A stretch of DNA of 6,851 nt from Caulobacteraceae bacterium. Lineage in GTDB: Bacteria; Pseudomonadota; Alphaproteobacteria; Caulobacterales; Caulobacteraceae. Below, one piece after another: positions 1-6,218 of the stretch. The translations under genes and the position numbers were made by a program. The number at the start of each line of letters is the position of its first letter. The first letter of the stretch is position 1. The stretch spans positions 1-6,851 of the forward strand of contig CANJYY010000143.1 of the NCBI GenBank assembly GCA_947479185.1. The letters are read 5' to 3'. The notes beneath the pieces were generated by a model. It searched no databases. It had not been told where the DNA came from and saw nothing but the letters and a program-made list of their open reading frames with translations.

Positions 1-804
1 GACGGTGTCGGCCCAGGCCAGCGCGTCCAGGGCGTCCTCGACGCAGAGCAGCGAGGGGGTGTTGATCGTCGCGCCGTCGAAAATGCCGGCGTTGAGCTTG
101 CCCTTGTCGGTCATGCGGAACAGCTTCGGCATCGGCCAGGCCGGCGTGTAGCTCTCGAGGCGGGCGACGGCGCGCGGCGACAGGATCAGCACGCCGTGGG
201 CGGCCTCCCCGCCGAGCGCCTTCTGCCAGGAGAAGGTCACGGCATCGAGCTTGGACCAGTCGAGGTCCTGGGCGAAGGCGGCGCTGGTGGCGTCGCAGAT
301 GACGATGCCTTCGCGGTCAGCCGAGATGAAGTCGGCGTTCGGCACGCGCACGCCGCTGGTGGTGCCGTTCCAGGTGAACACCAGGTCGGCGTCGGGGCGG
401 ACCTTCGACGTGTCCGGCAGCTGGCCGTACGGGGCTTCGAGCACTTCGACGTCGGGCAGCTTGAGCTGCTTGGTCACGTCGGTGACCCAGTCCTTGCCGA
501 ACGACTCGAAGGCCAGCAGCTGAACGGGCTTCGGCCCCAGCATCGACCACATGGCCATCTCGACGGCGCCGGTGTCGGAGCCGGGGACGATGCCGATCAG
601 GAAATCGGCCGGAACGCCCAGCACCTCGCGGGTGCGGTCGATCGCCAGCTTCAGCTTCGCCTTGCCGGGCTTGCCGCGGTGCGAGCGTCCGAGGACGGCG
701 TCACTGAGTTTTTCGGGGGTCCAGCCCGGTCTCTTGGCGCACGGGCCTGAAGAGAATTCGGGGCGCGCCGGGCGCAAAGCCGGCTTCTGCGGAGTCGTGG
801 TCAC
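1..804 (-). CDS. serC: Phosphoserine aminotransferase (3' end truncated by the window)
   Basis: PLP-dependent cytoplasmic enzyme of the phosphorylated serine pathway: 3-phosphohydroxypyruvate plus glutamate gives phosphoserine plus 2-oxoglutarate. Translating the minus strand from GTG 804 gives 268 codons open to the window edge. The N-terminus holds [12 protein letters not shown], the phosphate-loop region seen in alphaproteobacterial SerC, followed by [34 protein letters not shown] (cofactor-binding stretch), and [10 protein letters not shown], in which Lys195 is the expected Schiff-base lysine. Family members are near 380-395 residues, so roughly 120 C-terminal residues are missing. It appears to belong to the SerC branch shared by alphaproteobacteria and Methanosarcina rather than the E. 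coli branch (from memory, not searched). I chose GTG 804 because GGGAG lies 8 nt upstream; an in-frame ATG at 819 has AAGG directly against it and would add five residues. It diverges from the exporter gene, and in this class serA usually follows downstream, outside this window. Confidence 0.95.
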   Translation of the reverse strand, partial: MTTTPQKPALRPARPEFSSGPCAKRPGWTPEKLSDAVLGRSHRGKPGKAKLKLAIDRTREVLGVPADFLIGIVPGSDTGAVEMAMWSMLGPKPVQLLAFESFGKDWVTDVTKQLKLPDVEVLEAPYGQLPDTSKVRPDADLVFTWNGTTSGVRVPNADFISADREGIVICDATSAAFAQDLDWSKLDAVTFSWQKALGGEAAHGVLILSPRAVARLESYTPAWPMPKLFRMTDKGKLNAGIFDGATINTPSLLCVEDALDALAWADTV

Positions 805-917
805 TGCGATGTCTCCCATCCTTGCAGATGGACTGCGCCCCGTTGGGGGGGCGTGGCCCGCCGCCGAAGAACCCGATTTCGCCGCGCCGCACAAGAGGTG
901 TTTTTCTTCCCTCGTGC
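805..917 (-). ncRNA. Structured 5' leader of serC (serC leader-like RNA)
   Basis: Read as minus-strand RNA, the leader shows three hairpins in order. Hairpin 1 pairs 917-909 with 897-889 (9 bp including two G-U pairs, A-rich 11-nt loop). Hairpin 2 pairs CGCCCC (853-848) with GGGGCG (841-836). Hairpin 3 pairs CCAUC (831-827) with GAUGG (820-816), and its 3' arm runs into the GGGAG ribosome binding site of serC. A conserved 'serC leader' motif whose last stem overlaps the serC ribosome binding site is known in alphaproteobacteria (Rfam serC; Corbino and colleagues, 2005). Position, neighbour and architecture match, but the primary sequence was not compared with the model. The likely role is translational control of serine synthesis; the signal it senses is unknown. 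The 5' limit is uncertain because no clear promoter was found. Confidence 0.65.
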
Positions 918-980
918 GCAGGAAGCGCTGGCGCGTGGCGGGCGGCGGCCTTACGTCCGACCCCTGGCGGGGGGAAACGG

Positions 981-1886
981 GTGCAGTCTCGGGCGCGGAT
1001 AGACTGGGTGGTGCTGGGGGTCCTGGTGCTGATCTGGGGTTCGGCCTTCGCCGGCCTGAAGATCGCCGTGGGCGGCATTCACCCCTTCTGGGTCTCGGCC
1101 ATCCGCCTGTGGGTGGCGACCATCACCCTGTGGCTGGTCGCGGCGGCGCGGGGCGAACAGCTGCCGCCGGTGACGTTCGATCGCCAGGGGGTGTGGTTCG
1201 CCTATGCGATGCTCGGACTGGTCGGGTTCGCCGCTCCCTTCTTCATGTTCTCGACAGCGGCCAAGAGCCTGCCGAGCGCGGTCAACGCCATCTGCAACGG
1301 GGCCTCGCCGGTGTTCACCGTGGTCATGGCCCACCTGTTCCTGCACGACGAGAAGCTGACGCCCCGACGGCTGGTCGGTGTGGCGCTGGGCTTTGCCGGG
1401 CTGCTGGTGCTGGTCGGACCCCGGCTGACGTCGGGCGCGGCGCTCGAGGCCGGGGCGCTCGGCCTGGCGATCGGCGCGGCCGTGTTCTACGCCGCCTCCA
1501 ACGTGATGATGCGCAAGACGCCGCAGGTTCCCTCGACCGTGGGCGCGCTGATGATGTGCCTGACCGGCGCGATCTTCGCCACGGTCGGGGCGCTGGTGCT
1601 CGACGGGCCGCCGCCGATGCCGCCGGCCGGGCCACTGGCGGTGACAGCCGTACTGGGGATCTTCTCGAGCGGCCTTGGCACGGTCGGCTGGGTCTGGCTG
1701 ATCCAGCGGCGCGGGGCGGTGTTCACCAGCATGACCGTCTATCTGCTGCCGCTCTGGGCGCTGGTGCTCGGGGTGGGCCTGATGCACGAGCGGCCGGGCT
1801 GGAGCGCCCTGGCGGCGCTGGCGCTGATCCTCGGCGGCGTGGGCCTGACGACGACGGTGTCGCGGAAGACCGCTCAGGCCGCCTGA
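981..1886 (+). CDS. EamA/DMT-family ten-helix membrane exporter
   Basis: Inner-membrane transporter of the drug/metabolite (EamA, RhtA-like) superfamily, 301 residues, the usual length. It shows two EamA repeats, about residues 10-140 and 150-293, each with five hydrophobic helices. Repeat 1 has the typical opening [14 protein letters not shown], then FWVSAIRLW and [23 protein letters not shown] with the conserved acidic pair before the fifth helix. Repeat 2 ends with [18 protein letters not shown] and a matching HERPG turn. No signal peptide is needed. I start it at GTG 981, behind GGGGGGAAACGG, because helix 1 begins about ten residues later; the longer open frame back to 822 is Pro/Arg-rich, unlike a membrane protein N-terminus, and overlaps the serC leader. 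The substrate cannot be read from sequence. Divergence from serC makes an amino acid or related metabolite an attractive guess only. The last 13 bp overlap the convergent gene. Confidence 0.9.
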   Translation: MQSRARIDWVVLGVLVLIWGSAFAGLKIAVGGIHPFWVSAIRLWVATITLWLVAAARGEQLPPVTFDRQGVWFAYAMLGLVGFAAPFFMFSTAAKSLPSAVNAICNGASPVFTVVMAHLFLHDEKLTPRRLVGVALGFAGLLVLVGPRLTSGAALEAGALGLAIGAAVFYAASNVMMRKTPQVPSTVGALMMCLTGAIFATVGALVLDGPPPMPPAGPLAVTAVLGIFSSGLGTVGWVWLIQRRGAVFTSMTVYLLPLWALVLGVGLMHERPGWSALAALALILGGVGLTTTVSRKTAQAA

Positions 1887-1887
1887 G
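1873..1887. repeat. Palindrome containing the stop codons of two convergent genes
   Basis: CTCAGG (1873-1878), spacer CCG, CCTGAG (1882-1887). The TGA of the plus-strand exporter (1884-1886) and the TGA of the minus-strand membrane gene (complement of 1874-1876) lie in opposite arms, and both proteins end Gln-Ala-Ala from the shared bases. No T-run follows on either strand, so a terminator role is uncertain. Confidence 0.6.
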
Positions 1888-2317
1888 GCGTCCGGGCAAC
1901 GGCCCGGGCGCGACGTGACCAGGCGATCAGCGTGCCGACCAGGATGCAGATCAGGATGCCGATGGTCACCAGGTTGTTGACGATGGCGTAGAAGCGGTCG
2001 CGCTCCAGGGCGCTGACGAGATACCAGGCGTGCAGGCTGAACTGCCCGGCCTGCAACAGCATCGCCGCGCCGATCCACAGGCTGGCGTAGCGGATGGCCA
2101 GCGCGAGGAAGCCGACGGCCAGAACGCCGTCAGCGGTCAACAGAGCCGCCGAGATCGCGTCCTGTTTGAGGAGGTGGTGGATGCCCAGCGCGATCACGGA
2201 GGTGATCAGCTTCAGGCTCGCGCCAAGGCGTTCGGGGTCTGCACCTTTCCACCACGCCAGGCCGCACACCAGGAAGGTGGCGCCCCAGCCGATCAATGGA
2301 ATAAGGGAATGATACAT
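1874..2317 (-). CDS. Small four-helix integral membrane protein, function unknown
   Basis: 147 residues that I do not recognise as a named family. Hydrophobic segments lie at about residues 4-22, 32-48, 57-97 (probably two helices) and 111-134, giving four to five membrane passes with a basic C-terminal tail (SRRARAVART). Charged or polar residues within or next to the membrane segments include WWKGAD, HHLLKQD and ERDR; a His-His pair sits at 47-48. There is no signal-peptide cleavage site and no enzymatic motif. The start is ATG 2317, since in-frame TAA lies a short way upstream and helix 1 begins at residue 4. The Shine-Dalgarno candidate GAGG ends 8 nt before ATG and lies wholly inside the 3' arm of a perfect hairpin, which is unusual. 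It follows the 113-residue gene by 62 nt on the same strand, so the two may be co-transcribed. It overlaps the exporter's 3' end by 13 bp. Confidence 0.85.
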   Translation of the reverse strand: MYHSLIPLIGWGATFLVCGLAWWKGADPERLGASLKLITSVIALGIHHLLKQDAISAALLTADGVLAVGFLALAIRYASLWIGAAMLLQAGQFSLHAWYLVSALERDRFYAIVNNLVTIGILICILVGTLIAWSRRARAVARTPQAA

Positions 2318-2354
2318 CTCTTGCGCCTCTACACGGAGTTAGAGGCGCAAGAGA
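2317..2354 (-). promoter_or_regulatory. Perfect start-site hairpin over a Shine-Dalgarno sequence
   Basis: CTCTTGCGCCTCTA (2318-2331) and TAGAGGCGCAAGAG (2340-2353) are exact reverse complements, separated by 8 nt (CACGGAGT on the plus strand). The T2317/A2354 pair extends the arms to 15 bp and brings in the A of the minus-strand ATG. In the minus-strand transcript the 3' arm carries the GAGG ribosome binding site and ends exactly at the start codon. No U-run follows on either strand, so it is not a standard intrinsic terminator. It could instead be a DNA operator for a dimeric repressor, or an mRNA element that blocks translation. Confidence 0.75.
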
Positions 2355-2368
2355 GTTAAACTATCGCA

Positions 2369-2400
2369 ACCTTCGAAGGTCAGCTGACCTGACGCAGGTC
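2369..2400 (-). repeat. Three overlapping palindromes at the end of the 113-residue gene
   Basis: ACCTTCGAAGGT (2369-2380) and GGTCAGCTGACC (2378-2389) are perfect 12-bp palindromes sharing GGT. GACCTG-ACG-CAGGTC (2386-2400) overlaps the second. The TGA stop of the minus-strand gene (complement of 2380-2382) sits in the overlap. In RNA the arms can pair in alternative ways. There is no U-run, so the structure may protect a 3' end or weakly terminate rather than stop transcription outright. Confidence 0.55.
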
Positions 2401-2721
2401 CTGACGGTTCTTCGGCGTATCGGATTCCGGCGGCTTGTCTTCCCAGCCGGTCATCTTGGTGCGGACGCCGATACGCAGCTTCACGTCGTTGAGTTCGTTG
2501 TGAACGCTGACGATCGCCGTGCGGGCTTCCGCCAGCGCCGACATCGCTGCAACCAGCTTGGACGGGGCGGCGTCGCCCACCACGGCCGAGAGGTTGAGGT
2601 CTTTGCGGGCCTTCAGCAGATCCGCCATCAATTCCGCGGCTTCGGTCATCGCCGCGTCGAGCGCATGCTCGGTCGCGAACAACTTGCGGGCCACGCGTTG
2701 GGCAACAAACGCTTTTTCCAC
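2380..2721 (-). CDS. 113-residue helical cytoplasmic protein, function unknown
   Basis: I do not recognise a named family. The protein starts VEKAFVAQRVARKLFATE and is almost entirely amphipathic helix up to about residue 95: Ala/Leu/Glu-rich segments AMTEAAELMADLLKARKDL and LVAAMSALAEARTAIVSVHN are separated by a Gly/Pro-containing turn, suggesting a helical hairpin or coiled-coil bundle. The tail, from about residue 95 (TGWEDKPPESDTPKN), is polar and probably disordered. There is no signal peptide, membrane segment or catalytic motif. GTG 2721 is preferred because GGAGGG lies 6 nt upstream; the longer open frame back to 2892 would run through the divergent promoter region and has an atypical composition. 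It is divergent from the hybrid kinase with about 150 bp between starts, sharing two CtrA-like boxes, so joint regulation with the kinase is plausible. A structural partner or adaptor role is only a guess. Confidence 0.8.
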   Translation of the reverse strand: MEKAFVAQRVARKLFATEHALDAAMTEAAELMADLLKARKDLNLSAVVGDAAPSKLVAAMSALAEARTAIVSVHNELNDVKLRIGVRTKMTGWEDKPPESDTPKNRQDLRQVS

Positions 2722-2757
2722 CTGTATCCCTCCATCAACCGGTAGGCGAACTGAAGG

Positions 2758-2772
2758 TAAACGAAACCTTAA
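2758..2772. promoter_or_regulatory. Candidate CtrA-type box 1
   Basis: TAAA-N7-TTAA within GGTAAA-N7-TTAATTT (2756-2775). The known Caulobacter CtrA site is TTAA-N7-TTAA, often extended with a C; on the opposite strand this reads TTAA-N7-TTTACC, one mismatch from TTAA-N7-TTAACC. It lies 37 bp upstream of the minus-strand GTG at 2721. Binding is inferred. Confidence 0.5.
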
Positions 2773-2784
2773 TTTCTGACTAGG

Positions 2785-2799
2785 TAAATAGATGGTTAA
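2785..2799. promoter_or_regulatory. Candidate CtrA-type box 2
   Basis: TAAA-N7-TTAA within GGTAAA-N7-TTAATTT (2783-2802). All 13 non-spacer bases equal those of box 1, 27 bp away, while the seven spacer bases differ almost completely. On the minus strand it begins TTAACCAT, a well-known CtrA half-site extension in Caulobacter. It lies about 70 bp upstream of the kinase ATG and could serve either divergent gene. Confidence 0.55.
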
Positions 2800-2870
2800 T
2801 TTGTCGCGGAAGCGAAGCGTTAGGGAGATTGCGCCATAAGCGAGGGGTGAGGGGCTGCTTTTCCGGACCG

Positions 2871-4751
2871 ATGACCCAGTTGACGGATACAACCCAGGCT
2901 TCCAGCCATGCGCCGTTCCAGGCGCGTGTGGCCAGCGTTGCGCTGGTCACCACGGTGGCGGTGCTGCTCGCGGCCTGCGGCGCCTTCATGATCCAGCAGT
3001 GGGCGGTGTCCCGGCAGGAAACCAAGACCAACACCGCCGCGATGAACGCGGTGGTGGCGGAACTGGCGGCCCCGGCGCTGGCCCGCGGTGACGAGGCGGA
3101 GGCGCGCCGGGCTGTCCAGTCGGTGATCGCCGCTCCGGGTGTCCGCGCCGCCAGTCTGATCGACGCCAAGGGGCGGATCCTGGCGGTGAAGCGGGGCGTC
3201 CAGGCGGCGTCCGGCGCCGAAACCACCATTCACACGCCGGTGATCCTCAAGGGTCGCACGGTTGGTCAGCTTGTCACCACCGTCGAGTCCCCGAGCCTCG
3301 CGACGCTGCTTCCGCGTTTTCTGGCGCTGACCCTCGCTCTGTTCTTCGGCACGGCCGGGATCGCCATGTTCGTGGCCAACACCCTGGCCCGCCGGATCAG
3401 CGAGCCGGTCAGCCGTCTGTCCCGGGCGATGGGCGAGGTCGCCGAGAGCGGCCGGTTCACACCCGTGGCCGAAGACGCCGACGACGATCTGTTCCGCAGC
3501 CTGGCGCGAAGCTTCAACCAGCTGCTGGCCAAACTCGACGCCAATGATCGCGACCTGCGCCTGGCGATGGCCGAACTGGTCGAGGCGCGCGACCAGGCCA
3601 ACGCCGCCAATGTGCTGAAGTCGCAGTTCCTGGCCAACATGAGCCATGAGATCCGCACGCCGCTGAACGGCGTGCTGGCCATGGCCGATGTCATGGCGCT
3701 GGGCCAGCTCGACACCCGCCAGCGCGAGCGGCTGGGCGTCATCCGCGAGTCGGGCGAACTGCTGCTCAGCGTCATCAACGATGTGCTCGACCTGTCGAAG
3801 ATCGAGGCGGGCCGGCTCGAACTGGCGGAGCACGACTTCTCGCTCAACGACATGGCCGAGACGGCGGTCAGCGCCTTCTCCGTGATGGCCGCCGAGAAGA
3901 ACCTGCGCTTCGGCATGACGGTCGATGAAGACGCCGCCGGCTGGTGGCGTGGCGATCCGGACCGGATCCGCCAGATCCTCAGCAATCTGCTGTCCAACGC
4001 GGTCAAGTTCACCGTCGAAGGCGCCGTGGCGGCCCGCTTCTCGCGCTCGCCGTTCGGCGATCTGCGGCTGACCGTCTCCGACACCGGCATCGGCATCGCC
4101 GGCGACAAGCTGCCGACGCTGTTCGAGAAGTTCATCCAGGCCGACAATTCGACGACGCGCCGGTTCGGCGGCACCGGTCTGGGCCTGGCCATCTGTCGTG
4201 AACTGGCCCAGCTGATGGGCGGCTCGATCTTCGCCCGCAGCATCGAGGGCGAAGGCTCGACCTTCACGGTCGACCTGCCGTTGCCACGCGCCGAAGCCCG
4301 GGCGGATGCCGCGGTCCGGGACTCGGCGGCCGAGGCGCTCGAGGAGCGCAAGCTGCGCATTCTGGCGGCGGAAGACAACGCCACCAACCAGAAGGTCCTG
4401 CAGGCGGTCATGGAGCCGCTGGGCGTGGATCTGCACATCGTCGCCGACGGCCGCCAGGCGGTCGAGGCCTGGCGAGACGGCGGCTTCGACCTGATCCTGA
4501 TGGATATCCAGATGCCGGTCATGGATGGCGTTGAAGCGGCGCGGGCGATCCGCGCGGCGGAGGCCGCCGACGGCGTCCGGCGCACGCCGATCCTTGCCCT
4601 GACCGCGAACGCCCTGGTGCACCAGGTCGAATCCTACATGGCCGCCGGCATGGACGGCCACGTCTCCAAGCCGATCGAGCTGACGCGCCTCTATGATGCG
4701 ATCGAGGCCGCCCTGATCAACGCGGCCGCGGCGCAATCCCAGGCGGCCTGA
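2871..4751 (+). CDS. Membrane-bound hybrid sensor histidine kinase with C-terminal receiver
   Basis: 626 residues. It senses a signal across the inner membrane, autophosphorylates on His and passes phosphate to its own receiver. Order: TM1 about 18-41; periplasmic sensor 42-140, resembling CHASE8 (LAAPALARGDEAEARRAV, ASLIDAKGRILAVKRG); TM2 142-168; HAMP 170-222; coiled coil; HisKA with SHEIRTPLNG, phospho-acceptor His259; HATPase_c with N-box Asn376, G1 box DTGIGIAGD (from 404), F-box FEKFIQAD, G2 box GGTGLGLAI (from 433); receiver 497-620 with acidic pair Glu501/Asp502, phospho-acceptor Asp545 in MDIQMPVMDG, Thr578 and Lys600. All key residues are present, so it should be active. There is no Hpt domain, so phosphate must leave through a separate phosphotransferase (ChpT- or ShpA-like) if it is a relay. 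ATG 2871 is chosen although its Shine-Dalgarno site is weak; GTG 2847 and TTG 2829 are in-frame alternatives. No cognate regulator is adjacent. Confidence 0.95.
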   Translation: MTQLTDTTQASSHAPFQARVASVALVTTVAVLLAACGAFMIQQWAVSRQETKTNTAAMNAVVAELAAPALARGDEAEARRAVQSVIAAPGVRAASLIDAKGRILAVKRGVQAASGAETTIHTPVILKGRTVGQLVTTVESPSLATLLPRFLALTLALFFGTAGIAMFVANTLARRISEPVSRLSRAMGEVAESGRFTPVAEDADDDLFRSLARSFNQLLAKLDANDRDLRLAMAELVEARDQANAANVLKSQFLANMSHEIRTPLNGVLAMADVMALGQLDTRQRERLGVIRESGELLLSVINDVLDLSKIEAGRLELAEHDFSLNDMAETAVSAFSVMAAEKNLRFGMTVDEDAAGWWRGDPDRIRQILSNLLSNAVKFTVEGAVAARFSRSPFGDLRLTVSDTGIGIAGDKLPTLFEKFIQADNSTTRRFGGTGLGLAICRELAQLMGGSIFARSIEGEGSTFTVDLPLPRAEARADAAVRDSAAEALEERKLRILAAEDNATNQKVLQAVMEPLGVDLHIVADGRQAVEAWRDGGFDLILMDIQMPVMDGVEAARAIRAAEAADGVRRTPILALTANALVHQVESYMAAGMDGHVSKPIELTRLYDAIEAALINAAAAQSQAA

Positions 4752-4869
4752 AGTTCCCGGCGACCTGAACGCCAGACAACGAGCCCCTCAGAACCGTTTC
4801 AGCTTCCGCGTGTTTACCTCTGTGCATGGTCGTCCCTCCGAGGCGGCTCCGCACAAGAGGACATTCGTG

Positions 4870-5295
4870 ATGAAGAAGTTTCTGATCCCCCTTCTGGCGG
4901 CCTCCGCTCTGGCCGGCGCCGCCCTGCCCGCCGCCGCCGCGCCCTGGACCAACATCAATCAGCGCCAGGCGTCGCTTGACCAGCGCATCGACCAGGGCGT
5001 CCGCAACGGCTCGCTGACCCGCCGCGAAGCGGCCGGCCTGCGCGCCGAATTCCAGGGCATCGCCCGTCTGGAGTACCGCTATCGCCGGACCGGCGGCGGC
5101 CTGCAGGGCTGGGAGCGCGCCGACCTCGACCGTCGCTTCAACATCCTGAGCGCCAAGATCCGCTACGAGCGCCATGACCGCGACGACCGCGGCGATCACC
5201 GCCCGGGGCCGGGTCCGGGACCGGGGCGTGACGCCGACCGCGACGGCCACCCCGACCGCTTCGACCGCTACCCGCACGACCCGCGCCGCTGGTAA
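4870..5295 (+). CDS. Small exported protein with duplicated helical motif and acidic repeat tail
   Basis: 141 residues. A clear Sec signal peptide (MKKFLIPLLAASALAGAALP then AAAA-APW) predicts cleavage near residue 23-24 and a periplasmic product. Residues 28-100 are helical, charged and apparently duplicated: GSLTRREAAGLRAEF (47-61) aligns with GGLQGWERADLDRRF (76-90), each following an Arg-rich LDQRI or LEYRY segment. Similar proteins occur widely in Caulobacterales and sphingomonads as hypothetical proteins (from memory). Residues 101-110 are Asp/Arg/His-rich, 111-119 a Pro-Gly linker, and 121-138 read DADRDGHPDRFDRYPHDP, closely like a thrombospondin type 3 calcium-binding repeat with Tyr in place of Cys. 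Start ATG 4870 follows AAGAGGA; the open frame extends to 4810 but that would put residues ahead of the signal peptide. It ends at a strong terminator. Function is unknown; calcium binding is inference. Confidence 0.88.
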   Translation: MKKFLIPLLAASALAGAALPAAAAPWTNINQRQASLDQRIDQGVRNGSLTRREAAGLRAEFQGIARLEYRYRRTGGGLQGWERADLDRRFNILSAKIRYERHDRDDRGDHRPGPGPGPGRDADRDGHPDRFDRYPHDPRRW

Positions 5296-5320
5296 TCCCC
5301 GACCAGCGCTGACGCGAAGG

Positions 5321-5353
5321 AACGCCCCGGCTGCTCCCCCGAGCCGGGGCGTT
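5321..5353. terminator. Intrinsic terminator between convergent genes
   Basis: A perfect 12-bp stem, AACGCCCCGGCT (5321-5332) and AGCCGGGGCGTT (5342-5353), with a 9-nt loop. On the plus strand it runs into TTCCGTT, completing a TTTT run (5352-5355), so it should end transcription of the small exported-protein gene 25 bp after its stop. On the minus strand it follows the PhzF-like stop by only 8 bp, with a weaker T-run, so it probably works in both directions. Confidence 0.85.
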
Positions 5354-5361
5354 TTCCGTTG

Positions 5362-6174
5362 TCAGAGCCGCAGCATGCTCTCGATCACGGTCACGGCCTT
5401 GCCGCGCAGCAGCACGCGCTCGCCGCGGTGTTCGCAGTCCAGCTCGCCGCCGCGTCCCGGATAGGCCTGCAGGAACCGCAGGTCCGCCCGGCCCAGCTTG
5501 CCGGCGAAGAGGGGCGAGAGGATGCAGTGCGCCGAGCCGGTCGCCGGATCCTCTGGAATGCCCGAACCGGGCGCGAAGAAGCGGCTGACCACGTCATAGT
5601 CCGAACCGGCGTCGGCCAGCGCCGCCGCCGACAGGTTGCCCCGCCCGCCCGTGGCTTCGCCGGCGATCTTTTCCAGCGCCGCCAGATCGGGCTTCAGCGC
5701 CCGCACGTCCGCTTCATCGTCGAACAGCGCCACCAGATAGCTGGCGGCCCAGACCTCGGTCGGCGTCGCGCCCAGGGCCTCGATCAGCCCGTCCGGGACC
5801 GACGTCTGCTTCGGAATGCTGGCCGGGAAGTCCATCTCGTAGCGCTCGCCAAGCCGCTGGACCGTCAGCGGCCCCGACTTCGTGTCGAAGGTGATCCGGT
5901 CGGCTGTCACGCCCAGCTCGGCGAACAGCACATGGGCCGCCGCCAGGGTCGCGTGGCCGCACAGTGGCACCTCCAGCGCGGGGGTGAACCAGCGCAGGCC
6001 GAACCGGGCGGGGTCTTCGGTCGTCAGCAGATAGGCCGTCTCCGCCTGGTTGTTCTCCGCCGCCAGCGCCTGCATCCAGCCTGCGTCCGCCCAGGCCGAT
6101 GTCGGCTCGACCACGCAGGCGGGGTTGCCCCGGAAGGGGGCGGAGGCGAAGGCGTCGACAGTCCATTGGCGCAT
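5362..6174 (-). CDS. PhzF-family isomerase/epimerase-like protein
   Basis: 270 residues, normal for the family. PhzF-like proteins have a two-domain diaminopimelate epimerase-like fold and catalyse proton shifts on small carboxylic acids; only true PhzF acts in phenazine synthesis. Visible signatures: FRGNPACVV (14-22), [11 protein letters not shown] with Glu45 at the position of the PhzF catalytic glutamate, [14 protein letters not shown] (70-83) with His74, and [10 protein letters not shown] (208-217) with Asp209. The match to the known Glu45/His74/Asp208 set indicates an active enzyme. Cytoplasmic; no signal peptide. Start ATG 6174 has GGGA 9 nt upstream. The start is 44 bp from that of the divergent plus-strand gene. 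No phenazine genes are nearby, so the substrate is unknown, and phenazine biosynthesis should not be inferred. Confidence 0.93.
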   Translation of the reverse strand: MRQWTVDAFASAPFRGNPACVVEPTSAWADAGWMQALAAENNQAETAYLLTTEDPARFGLRWFTPALEVPLCGHATLAAAHVLFAELGVTADRITFDTKSGPLTVQRLGERYEMDFPASIPKQTSVPDGLIEALGATPTEVWAASYLVALFDDEADVRALKPDLAALEKIAGEATGGRGNLSAAALADAGSDYDVVSRFFAPGSGIPEDPATGSAHCILSPLFAGKLGRADLRFLQAYPGRGGELDCEHRGERVLLRGKAVTVIESMLRL

Positions 6175-6218
6175 GAGCGGAGTTCCCGGATAACGGAGAA
6201 ACGCGATAGGTGGGCGTG

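Noticed and set aside
2829..2870. N-terminal extension of the kinase from TTG 2829 or GTG 2847
   Set aside because: The extra residues (RHKRGVRGCFSGP) look like untranslated leader; purine-rich stretches sit too close to those starts. ATG 2871 is kept, but its own ribosome binding site is weak, so the start is not certain.
2970..2985. Lipobox-like LLAACG in the kinase N-terminus
   Set aside because: It lies in the middle of a full transmembrane helix of a two-pass sensor kinase; lipid modification there would cut off the anchor. Chance match.
2820..4736. Long minus-strand open frame opposite the kinase, and similar long frames opposite or within serC, the exporter and the PhzF-like gene
   Set aside because: Shadow frames of high-GC genes: Arg/Gln/His/Gly-rich translations without domains, fully overlapped by genes with intact motifs.
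4790..4814. EcfG/general-stress promoter-like sequence AGAAC-N16-TGTT upstream of the small exported protein
   Set aside because: It departs from the alphaproteobacterial GGAAC-N16/17-CGTT consensus at one key base in each element; too weak to call.
4850..4860. CGCACAAGAGG repeated at 888-898
   Set aside because: An 11-bp match in unrelated settings (a ribosome binding site, and the opposite strand of the serC leader stem); no wider similarity around it.
4826..4863. Hairpin between GTCCCTC and GAGGAC over the ribosome binding site of the exported-protein gene
   Set aside because: Short stem with a bulge and a long loop; expected by chance in such GC-rich DNA.
5362..6174. Phenazine biosynthesis cluster
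   Set aside because: Only the widespread PhzF-like fold is present; no phzA/B/D/E/G or modifying genes lie in the window.
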